From the NCBI GenBank assembly GCA_026988155.1, contig JALSLW010000032.1, positions 16,144 to 80,143 on the forward strand: a DNA stretch of 64,000 nt. Reading direction: 5' to 3'. Under the pieces are notes generated by a model that made no database searches, was not told the DNA's origin, and saw only the letters and a list, made by a program, of their open reading frames with translations. The stretch's first letter is position 1. Each line of letters opens with the position of its first letter. Shown one piece after another: positions 53,178 through 60,056 of the stretch. Made by a program: the position numbers and the translations under genes. This DNA is from Methylomonas sp. (lineage in GTDB: Bacteria; Pseudomonadota; Gammaproteobacteria; Methylococcales; Methylomonadaceae).

Positions 53178-53253
53178 GGGTGCTTAGCTCAGCTGGGAGA
53201 GCATCGCCCTTACAAGGCGAGGGTCGGGGGTTCGATCCCCTCAGCACCCACCA
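53178..53253 (+). tRNA. tRNA-Val (anticodon TAC)
   Basis: The acceptor GGGTGCT / AGCACCC, discriminator A, encoded CCA, D arm TAGCTCAGCTGGGAGAGC, anticodon loop CTTACAA (TAC) and T arm GGGGGTTCGATCCCC-type are all intact. Confidence 0.96.
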
Positions 53254-53259
53254 GACTTT

Positions 53260-53336
53260 GGAGCGGTAGTTCAGTTGGTTAGAATACCGGCCTGTCACGC
53301 CGGGGGTCGCGGGTTCGAGTCCCGTCCGCTCCGCCA
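53260..53336 (+). tRNA. tRNA-Asp (anticodon GTC)
   Basis: The acceptor GGAGCGG / CCGCTCC, discriminator G, encoded CCA, anticodon loop CTGTCAC (GTC) and T arm GCGGGTTCGAGTCCCGT are intact. It lies 6 bp after tRNA-Val, and both share the terminator that follows. Confidence 0.96.
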
Positions 53337-53342
53337 AATATT

Positions 53343-53379
53343 AAAGCCCCGAACCTTAATGGTTTGGGGCTTTTTTTTT
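53343..53379 (+). terminator. Rho-independent terminator of the tRNA-Val/tRNA-Asp unit
   Basis: AAGCCCCGAACC pairs with GGTTTGGGGCTT (one G-T pair), followed by a run of nine T. Confidence 0.92.
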
Positions 53380-53439
53380 GCTTATAACTTTATTTTACGA
53401 CTGGAAGTTTTAGTCTTTTGCCTATTTTAAGGATTTTAT

Positions 53440-55323
53440 ATGTTATTGAAGATTAGAGAAAAATCACAGGGTGTTTTTGCCTGGATCATTTTACTATTAA
53501 TCTGTGTGCCTTTTGCTTTATGGGGCATTCAAAATTATATAGGGGGAGGCAGTGAGGCCGCTGTTGTTACAGTAGGTGGTAAGGAATTTTTTCAGCAGGA
53601 TTTAAACAGAGCCTACGCTCAATATAGCCAAAATTTGCAGGGGGCGAATTTTGATGAAAAGGTGGTAAAGAAACAAGCTTTGGATAAGTTGATTAAGGAT
53701 GAAGTCTTATGGCAACATGTGAAAGATCAAGGTTTAGTGGTTACAGATAAGGCAGCCAGAGATTTTATTAAAGGATTGGAGTATTTTCAAACAGACGGGA
53801 AGTTTAATAAGAAGCAATACAAAGCAATGCTGGCATCTCAAAGAATGTCTCCTGACGAATTTGTTAGCAAGATTAAAAAAGCGCTGGTGATGGAGCAGTT
53901 TCAGCATAGTATAGTTGGAAGTGGTTTTGCTACAGAGAAAGATATAGAGAATTTTTTTAAGATACAGAACCAAAAACGTGATGTGGAGATTGCTAATGTT
54001 GCTTTAGAAAAAGTAGAAGAGCAGCCGTCTGATGAAGAAATTGCCAGCTTTTATCAGCAGAATCAAAATGCTTTTCAAACAGTTGAGCAAGTGGCTATTG
54101 AATATGTTGAGCTTTCTCTTGATCAGTTGGCTAAGCAGGTTGAGCCGTCTGAAACTCAGTTGTTGGCATATTATGAGGAGCATAAGGATCTTTATACGAC
54201 AAAGGAACGAAGAAAAATTAGTCATATTTTGTTTGCCTTCGACAAGGATGCGGGGAACGATAAAGTGCAGTTGGAAAGGGCTTTAAAGGCAAAAAGAGAG
54301 TTGGCTGATAAAGAGTTTTCTGTATTGGCGACTGAAGTATCCGATGATAAATTAACGGCTTCAAAAGGTGGGGATTTGGGACTTTTTAATATTGGTGTTA
54401 TGGAAAAAGCATTTGAGGATGCTGCTCGTTCATTACAATTAAACCAAGTTTCTGAGCCTGTGAAGTCAGCATTTGGCTACCACTTAATTAAAGTGACTGA
54501 ACTTGTGCCAGGTGAGGTAAAACCTTTCTCTCAGGTTAAAAAAGAACTAAGAACTGCTTATCAAAGGGCACAGGCAGAAACTACGTTTTATGAATTAGGT
54601 GAGACTTTAACCGAGGTTAGTTATGAGAACCCTGATAGCCTGCAAGCTGTATCGGATGCTCTAGGAATAAAAATAACAAAAACTAAGCTATTTTCTAAAT
54701 CACCTAAAATAGATGGCTCTAGTAAAGAAGAGTTAGTCTCACGTCCAGAGATTATTAATGCGGCTTTTTCTGAGGATGTATTAAAAGGAAATAATAGCTC
54801 GTTAATTGAGTTGGGTGATGACCGTTCACTGGTATTAAGAGTCATAGAGCACAAGCCAGCTGAAGTGAAACCTTTAAAAGACGTAAAGCCGTTTATTATC
54901 GCTAAGATTATGAATGATAAGGCTAGGGAGATAGCTGCTGATAAGGCAAAAGCAATTAAAGCGGCTGTTTCTTCAGGAAAGACTTTAGCTGAGCTTGCTA
55001 ATCAATATAATCTTAAAATTCAGAAAATGCCAGATGTGAGCCGTTCTAGTGGAGACTTGCCATGGCAAGTCAGCCAGGCAATATTTAAAGCGCCGAAGCC
55101 TGCCGATGGTAAGCCTGTCACTATTTTAGTTGCAGATACATCTGGTGCCCAAACAGTCATTAATATTCTTTCTGTAACAGAAGGAGTTATGACAGAAAGT
55201 GATAAAGCTAAGGGGAAGCTGGCAGAAACCAATTTAGCCAATGCATTTGGACAAGCTGATTTTAATGCTGCACTTAACAGCTTGCAAGCAAATGCAGATA
55301 TAACGTTTAAAGCTACTGAATAA
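53440..55323 (+). CDS. ppiD: Membrane-anchored periplasmic folding factor PpiD
   Basis: The 627-residue protein has an N-terminal anchor (FAWIILLLICVPFALWGIQ, about 13-32), a SurA_N-like chaperone region and a parvulin (PpiC) domain at about 250-360 (ERRKISHILFAF ... AFGYHLIKVTEL). PpiD sits at the Sec translocon and assists folding of exported proteins. The lon-hup-ppiD order is conserved. A weak terminator follows. Confidence 0.93.
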   Translation: MLLKIREKSQGVFAWIILLLICVPFALWGIQNYIGGGSEAAVVTVGGKEFFQQDLNRAYAQYSQNLQGANFDEKVVKKQALDKLIKDEVLWQHVKDQGLVVTDKAARDFIKGLEYFQTDGKFNKKQYKAMLASQRMSPDEFVSKIKKALVMEQFQHSIVGSGFATEKDIENFFKIQNQKRDVEIANVALEKVEEQPSDEEIASFYQQNQNAFQTVEQVAIEYVELSLDQLAKQVEPSETQLLAYYEEHKDLYTTKERRKISHILFAFDKDAGNDKVQLERALKAKRELADKEFSVLATEVSDDKLTASKGGDLGLFNIGVMEKAFEDAARSLQLNQVSEPVKSAFGYHLIKVTELVPGEVKPFSQVKKELRTAYQRAQAETTFYELGETLTEVSYENPDSLQAVSDALGIKITKTKLFSKSPKIDGSSKEELVSRPEIINAAFSEDVLKGNNSSLIELGDDRSLVLRVIEHKPAEVKPLKDVKPFIIAKIMNDKAREIAADKAKAIKAAVSSGKTLAELANQYNLKIQKMPDVSRSSGDLPWQVSQAIFKAPKPADGKPVTILVADTSGAQTVINILSVTEGVMTESDKAKGKLAETNLANAFGQADFNAALNSLQANADITFKATE

Positions 55324-55375
55324 GCTGTTAACCGAACAGTAAAAGTAGATTGTCTACGGACGGTTCTTTGATATA

Positions 55376-55413
55376 GGCGGAGAGATTTTGAAGAGATTGC
55401 TCTTCGCCCTTTT
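55376..55413 (+). terminator. Probable terminator of ppiD
   Basis: GGCGGAGAG and CTCTTCGCC form a nine-bp stem with one G-T pair and a 15-base loop, followed by CTTTT. The large loop and short T-run make it moderate. Confidence 0.5.
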
Positions 55414-55644
55414 CAGGTTAAAAGAAATATGGCTTAATGTAACTGCTCAGGTCAGTATGCAGGGTTATCTAGCCTGGCATTTCTTTTATGATCTACTGTA
55501 ATAGCATTTTCCCAGTGATTTAATTGCTGTCATAGTGTCTTTTGGATACGTCTTATAATATTTTTATCCCATATGTGCAGTAACCTGCCATCGGTGATAA
55601 AGTGCTTGGGGTGGATGTAATGAGTTTTAAATATAGAGTCAGGT

Positions 55645-56064
55645 ATGATAAATATGATTGAGATAACAGATTTTGAAAGCCTGTTGGCTGTTGGCAAACA
55701 GCAAAGTGAGCCACAGAGGTTTCTTTTTGTTTTCTTGCAGGCATCTTTACCTGATGATCATAATGATGCAAAAAAACAGCGATTTCATTCAGGACAGGGA
55801 GGGGAGCTGAAGGCCGTTATGTGTGTTGATAAGGATCTGGCTGAATTGACAGACTTTGCCACCCTGGTGGCAGAGTCAGAGCAGATGGAGAAAGACTGGA
55901 CTATAGTATTAATTGCGTGTCTATCAGGAGTCAATGGTTTTCCTCCAATGCCTGAAGATGCAGGGCATCCGCTGAAAATGATGGTTCAAACGGTACAAAG
56001 CGGCGGTGATTTGTCGAAGTATCTGGCTTTTGATAAGCAAGGTCTTTTACTGCGTTTTTCTTAA
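55645..56064 (+). CDS. Conserved uncharacterised protein (often labelled ribonucleotide reductase subunit alpha)
   Basis: The 139-residue cytosolic protein has features of a short proteobacterial family: ITDFESLLAVGKQQSEPQRF, FVFLQASLPDD, LKAVMCVDKDLAELTDF, WTIVLIACLSG and a C-terminal FDKQGLLLRFS. In databases this family often carries the name ribonucleotide reductase subunit alpha, but it is far too short and lacks the reductase cysteines, so that name should not be trusted. No function is known to me. An ATG at 55654 is an alternative start. 321 bp of largely featureless sequence separate it from ppiD. Confidence 0.75.
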   Translation: MINMIEITDFESLLAVGKQQSEPQRFLFVFLQASLPDDHNDAKKQRFHSGQGGELKAVMCVDKDLAELTDFATLVAESEQMEKDWTIVLIACLSGVNGFPPMPEDAGHPLKMMVQTVQSGGDLSKYLAFDKQGLLLRFS

Positions 56065-56084
56065 CAGCTAATGTGGTCGAGATT

Positions 56085-56861
56085 ATGAAGCAACCTATTG
56101 TAATTGTAGGGGTTGGTGAGTTGGCGGGGGTATTTTCCTATGGTTTTCTAAAGTGTGGCTATCCTGTCTATCCTATTACACGAAGTATGAATTTAACTGA
56201 ACAGCACCGACGTATTCCAACACCTAAATTTGTTTTGGTTACTGTGCAGGAAAGTGAGTTGCATTCTGTGCTGAAACAGATGCCAGAAGAGTGGCAGGAT
56301 AAAGTTGGGCTGGTACAGAATGAGCTGTTACCACGCGACTGGCTGATGCATAAAATAATAAATCCTACTGTCACTGTGGTCTGGTTTGAAAAGAAAAAAA
56401 ACAAGGCCTTAACAAATATTTTGCAATCGCCAAGTTTCGGCCCCAATGCTTTGATAGTGTCTAATGCATTGCATGCGGTAGATATTCCTGCACCTATTTT
56501 GGATGATGAGCATGACTTGCTGTATGAGCTGGTTCGAAAATCTCTCTATATATTGACTGTTAATATTGCCGGTTTAGTAAATAATTGTACTGTAGGCGAG
56601 TTATGGCTAAATAATCAGACTTTAGCTAGGGAAATTGCTGAAGAAGTGATTTTTATACTGGAATCGTTAACGGGAAAGCAGCTGCCTCGTGAAAAACTGA
56701 TTATTGGTATGGTGGAAGGCATTAAAGACTGTCCGCAACGTCATTGTCTTGGTCGCAGTGCTGAGTCGCGTTTGACGCGGGTATTAAAATCTGCCAGGGA
56801 AAAAAATTTAAAGACACCAAAACTGACGGAAATATTTAATAGTTTTGCGGGTAAAGCATAA
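56085..56861 (+). CDS. Rossmann-fold protein, ketopantoate/6-phosphogluconate reductase-like
   Basis: The 258-residue product starts MKQPIVIVGVGELAGVFSYG, a dinucleotide-binding glycine motif (GxGxxA/G), followed by an alternating beta-alpha N-terminal half and an all-helical C-terminal half. This is the layout of ketopantoate reductase and beta-hydroxyacid dehydrogenase relatives, but I do not see their catalytic Lys/Asn signatures clearly. CPQRHCLGRSAESRL near the C terminus is distinctive. The substrate is unknown. ATG 56085 fits the fold better than GTG 56073. Confidence 0.65.
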   Translation: MKQPIVIVGVGELAGVFSYGFLKCGYPVYPITRSMNLTEQHRRIPTPKFVLVTVQESELHSVLKQMPEEWQDKVGLVQNELLPRDWLMHKIINPTVTVVWFEKKKNKALTNILQSPSFGPNALIVSNALHAVDIPAPILDDEHDLLYELVRKSLYILTVNIAGLVNNCTVGELWLNNQTLAREIAEEVIFILESLTGKQLPREKLIIGMVEGIKDCPQRHCLGRSAESRLTRVLKSAREKNLKTPKLTEIFNSFAGKA

Positions 56862-56893
56862 TTCTCGTTCCCATCAAAGGAAAGCTTTAAGCG

Positions 56894-57175
56894 TTAAAAT
56901 AACTCTACACTATCGTCCAGGTCGCTGCTCTGTTCTGCAACTTCGATGGCAATGCTATCTTTAAAAGCTTGATATAGCTTTTCTTGCTTGTCTGTAATAT
57001 TGGTTAGGTTTGACCTGACATATGATAATGCTTCTCTGATTTCTTTGCCTGCATCCATTTCATCTAAAGCTTTATCTATTGCTGAATCAATACGGGTTAG
57101 CAGGAAATCTTCCTGATCCTGTTCCAGTCCGATGCCTAAAAAATCCATGTTTAAATCTTGAACCAGCTGATTCAT
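56894..57175 (-). CDS. Small helical protein coupled to a response regulator
   Basis: The 93-residue acidic, all-helical protein (Asp/Glu/Leu-rich, ending DLDDSVELF) shows no known domain. Its ATG overlaps the stop of the upstream response regulator in an ATGA, so the two are translationally coupled and probably act together. It could be a phosphotransfer-independent effector or a chemotaxis-type adaptor; no conserved His is in an HPt context. Confidence 0.6.
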   Translation of the reverse strand: MNQLVQDLNMDFLGIGLEQDQEDFLLTRIDSAIDKALDEMDAGKEIREALSYVRSNLTNITDKQEKLYQAFKDSIAIEVAEQSSDLDDSVELF

Positions 57176-58107
57176 AATGGCAGTGCTTTGGGTTCGATTG
57201 TTGACCCTAAGTAAAAAAGGCTGTTGCGTATTTTTTTAAATGATGTAAGCAAATTTTCACTTTGTTCGGTCAGCGCCTGTTCAGTACGGATGGTGTTGGT
57301 TTTTGAGTTAACGGCAGATAAAACAATAGGTAGCAGATCTTTAATTCTGCCGTATCGATCCATATCATTCAATGGCATGTTTTTGACTAATAGGCTAACG
57401 CAGGGATAGTTGATGATGGTTCGATTGCCGAAATCCAGAAAGCGAGCCTCTTTGTCGCACATTTCTATTAATTCTTTTTCTAAGGGGCTGATAGGTGAGT
57501 TTTCTGATGAATACCACATGGGGGAATCTTTCTCAGAAATCATGGCGCAGCAGTCAAGTGAAAATTGTTCAGTACATTCAAAAAGGCCTTGTGCAAGATC
57601 GTTTATGGAATGATAGGTTAGACTTTTTTCTAAAAACCGCATGGCTACAGCCAGTTCGCTAGCCCCAGTCATTGCAGTTAACGCATTTTCATGTGCCAGC
57701 TCATATTGTTCGCGTAGTTCTTTTCGCTCAGAATGATATTTGACAAGTATATTGATTCGGGCATTTAGGTATTCTTTTTCAAAAGGCTTAACCAGATAGT
57801 CGTCTGCCCCAACTTCATAGCCTTGCATCCGTTCCCGTAAAGAACTGCGGGATGATAAAAATACAATGGGAACGTCTTTAATAGACTCTATATTCCGCAA
57901 TCGATCGCATGTTTCATAACCGTTTATTCCAGGCATTTCAACATCAAGAAGGATGATGTCAGGCTTTTTATTCAAAGCCTCTTCAATGCCAGATTCCCCA
58001 TCACTTGCTGTTCGAACATTCATTGCGTCAGACTTCAGGGATTTGATGATGACTTTTTGAATGAATTTATCATCATCAATAGCAAGAACATCTATTTGTT
58101 TGGTCAT
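57172..58107 (-). CDS. Response regulator with uncharacterised C-terminal domain
   Basis: The N-terminal 125 residues are a receiver domain with the acidic cluster AIDDD, phospho-acceptor Asp in IILLDVEMPGINGYE, a Ser in FLSSRS and Lys in VKPFEKEYL. The remaining ~185 residues begin with a coiled coil (YHSERKELREQYELAHENAL, MTGASELAVAMRFLEKSL) and then a GAF-like region with no output motif that I recognise. This organisation is seen in regulators of surface behaviour, but the target is unknown. It leads a two-gene operon with the 93-residue protein and is the last chromosomal gene before the integrated element. Confidence 0.82.
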   Translation of the reverse strand: MTKQIDVLAIDDDKFIQKVIIKSLKSDAMNVRTASDGESGIEEALNKKPDIILLDVEMPGINGYETCDRLRNIESIKDVPIVFLSSRSSLRERMQGYEVGADDYLVKPFEKEYLNARINILVKYHSERKELREQYELAHENALTAMTGASELAVAMRFLEKSLTYHSINDLAQGLFECTEQFSLDCCAMISEKDSPMWYSSENSPISPLEKELIEMCDKEARFLDFGNRTIINYPCVSLLVKNMPLNDMDRYGRIKDLLPIVLSAVNSKTNTIRTEQALTEQSENLLTSFKKIRNSLFYLGSTIEPKALPL

Positions 58108-58641
58108 AGCTTTTAAACCACTTATAAATACAGTCAGTTGTTTATAGAGGGCGGTAGATATTTTTTATTTTGCCTAGAGAGTCAGTATAGCCGAATTTCT
58201 ATGAATTTTTGATTGACGTCCCATCTTCTCAAGATGCTTATCAAAGCTTAATTTTATCAATAGTGTAAAATTAATCTACTATCGTTACTGAATAACGAGT
58301 GATATTAGAAGCATATTGGGATTGCTGATATAAATTGGTTGGCCATTGGGTAGCCACCAGTTTTTTTCGCTTTATCACAGGGCGTCAAGGTTGATTTATA
58401 TGTTTTAATGGTGATGTCAGCACTAAAAAAGACAAGCAATTAATGATGGGCGACAGAAGGCGGTATATCTGTAAGCAAATAGCAGGCGTTGAATTGTAGG
58501 GTACGCAGAGCTTAAGGCGTTTGTTGCCGATTCCAAAGAAAACCGTAGTATGTAGGTAGAGGCGTATAAGCTCTTCATATGAGCCTTAATTTATGAAATG
58601 TAAAGGCTATAGTTTTTATCTGTTTTTATTGTGCGCATAAA
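58108..58641. other. Intergenic region left of the tRNA remnant
   Basis: About 530 bp without a gene. It contains a perfect hairpin CATCTT-CTC-AAGATG (58222-58236) and a perfect inverted repeat TAATTTTA / TAAAATTA (58249-58273), upstream of the response regulator operon on the minus strand, where they could be operator or leader structures. Confidence 0.45.
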
Positions 58642-58674
58642 AAAAGCCTGTAACTAAAAAAGTTAAAGGCTTTT
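58642..58674 (-). terminator. Terminator retained downstream of the tRNA 3' fragment
   Basis: AAAAGCCT-TAACT pairs with AGTTA-AGGCTTTT around an A5 loop; on the minus strand it is followed by TTTTTTTAT. It starts 6 bp after the tRNA 3' end, as expected for the original tRNA transcription unit. Confidence 0.8.
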
Positions 58675-58680
58675 AATATA

Positions 58681-58757
58681 TGGAGCTGATGATAGGAGTC
58701 GAACCTACGACCGGTTGATTATAAATCAACTGCTTCTAGTGACTCCCATTATACAGC
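58681..58757 (-). pseudogene. tRNA 3'-half remnant, probable element attachment site (att)
   Basis: On the minus strand the 3' part is a good tRNA: GCA before the anticodon arm GTTGA-TTTATAA-TCAAC, variable loop CGGTC, T arm GTAGG-TTCGACT-CCTAT, then CATCAGC, T and CCA. The 5' part (acceptor and D arm) does not fold: GCTGTAT cannot pair beyond four bases with CATCAGC and the D-loop GG is missing. Loop bases read TAT, but the acceptor with T73 recalls gammaproteobacterial tRNA-Thr, so I leave the amino acid open. A tRNA 3' half with its own terminator beside parA is the usual footprint of integrase-mediated insertion. Confidence 0.75.
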
Positions 58758-58822
58758 ACTGAAAAAATCATACAATATTGCTGAACACAAATATTTAAGT
58801 TTCCTGTAAATATCGTGCCTTT

Positions 58823-58845
58823 GAAAAATAATGACTTTATTTTTC
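58823..58845 (+). promoter_or_regulatory. Inverted repeat directly upstream of the parA ribosome-binding site
   Basis: GAAAAATAA (58823-58831) and TTATTTTTC (58837-58845) are perfect arms around TGACT. The right arm touches the AGGAG of parA (58846-58850). It could be an operator for ParA/ParB autoregulation or an mRNA hairpin that limits translation. Confidence 0.5.
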
Positions 58846-58855
58846 AGGAGTACTA

Positions 58856-59647
58856 ATGATCAAAATAACTATAGTCAGCACCAAAGGCGGCGTTGGCAAA
58901 ACCACATTAACAGCCAATCTTGGTGGCATTTTAGCCGACTCTGGCTACCGTGTTCTGTTAATTGACGCAGACCCCCAGCCAACGCTATCAAGTTACTACC
59001 CTATCAGCAGTCAAGCCGACCATGGGCTGAAGGAATTTTTAATTAATTCCTCAACCACCAATACCATCAGCCAGACAAATATAGAGAATCTGGATATCAT
59101 TGTATCTGACGACCCCGACGGAAAACTTCGAGACTGGATACGCGACGCCCCTGACGGACGTGTTCGCCTAAAGCATATTCTTACTTTTCTGGAAGACAAA
59201 TATGATTTTGTACTGATTGATACGCAAGGTGCAGTGGGGCCGTTACAAGATGCGGCAGTCGCTGCTGCAGATTTTATGCTGTCCCCTATCCCCCCCGAAA
59301 TCCTTTCAGCCCGCGAATTTGTGCGAGGCACCGTATCAATGATTAAACGCCTGGAACCGATGGCACGGCTGGGTGCGCCCATCGGCCCGCTTCGCGGCGT
59401 AATTTACCGACAGGATCGAACCGTAGACGCAAGACTTATTGCAGAAGAACTTCGCAAAGCCTCATTTACACCCAGCAAAGGTGCAATCAGCATCTTGAAT
59501 ACAGTCATCCCCAATGCCGTTGCGTATAGGGAAGCGGCTACCCAAAGAATTCCAGTTCATCGGCTAGAGAAAAACGGCAATCTTAGCGCTAAAGACACAA
59601 TGGTGACCTTGGCTAAAGAATTAATTCCTAATCTTCCTGACTTGTAG
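58856..59647 (+). CDS. parA: ParA-family partition ATPase (Soj-like, ICE type)
   Basis: The 263-residue protein has the deviant Walker A KGGVGKTTLTANLGG (about 10-24), LLIDADPQPTLSSYY (A' motif) and FVLIDTQGAVGPLQ (Walker B). It is the small ParA without an N-terminal helix-turn-helix, as in ICE Soj proteins, which stabilise the excised element. The strong CAGGAG lies six bases before the ATG. It is the first gene inside the att site. The parB copies follow after 67 bp. Confidence 0.92.
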   Translation: MIKITIVSTKGGVGKTTLTANLGGILADSGYRVLLIDADPQPTLSSYYPISSQADHGLKEFLINSSTTNTISQTNIENLDIIVSDDPDGKLRDWIRDAPDGRVRLKHILTFLEDKYDFVLIDTQGAVGPLQDAAVAAADFMLSPIPPEILSAREFVRGTVSMIKRLEPMARLGAPIGPLRGVIYRQDRTVDARLIAEELRKASFTPSKGAISILNTVIPNAVAYREAATQRIPVHRLEKNGNLSAKDTMVTLAKELIPNLPDL

Positions 59648-59714
59648 CGAATGAAGCGGAATAAAGACATTATCTTTAAACAAAAAAACAATCCCACCTG
59701 GCAGGTACTAAAAA

Positions 59715-60056
59715 ATGACAGTAAAAAAACGCCCCACCAATGAAAAAATGATACTGAAACTGGTCGAGATCAAAAACCCGAGGCGAGAGAGGAATCCTGA
59801 ATATGATGAAATTAAAGCCTCTATACGCAGTAAAAAGACATTAAACAACAACTTTAATGTCACTCGCCGTCCTGGCGATGATTTATATATGATTGAGTCG
59901 GGCGGAAACACACGGCTTGCTATTCTGCATGAACTGTACATGGAAACCGCAGATGAGGCGTTTAATGCAATTCACTGTCTATTTGTTCCTTGGCAATCAG
60001 AGTCATCGGTACTCGCTGCGCATTTGATCGAAAATGAAATGCGGGGCGATAAATGA
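59715..60056 (+). CDS. Truncated parB copy (N-terminal nuclease-like domain only)
   Basis: The 113-residue frame is a near-identical, shortened duplicate of the first 143 residues of the next gene. Both begin MTVKKRPTNE and share NPRRERNPEYD, the ParB-box region MIESGGNTRLAILHEL and HLIENEMRGD. Two internal deletions mark it: about 39 codons after residue 10 and four codons (PYDK) before NPRRE. It ends with TGA overlapping the ATG of full parB (ATGA), so it could still be translated and coupled. It may be decaying, or an N-domain regulator that competes with ParB. Confidence 0.7.
   Translation: MTVKKRPTNEKMILKLVEIKNPRRERNPEYDEIKASIRSKKTLNNNFNVTRRPGDDLYMIESGGNTRLAILHELYMETADEAFNAIHCLFVPWQSESSVLAAHLIENEMRGDK

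Noticed and set aside
53128..53337. Reverse open frame across tRNA-Val and tRNA-Asp
   Set aside because: It is the antisense of two tRNA genes and gives the well-known spurious peptide pattern with GLEPATPGVTGRYSNQ; no ribosome-binding site.
58681..58757. Functional tRNA-Ile(TAT) gene
   Set aside because: The 5' acceptor strand pairs for only four bases, U8/A14/G18-G19 equivalents are missing and the D arm does not form.
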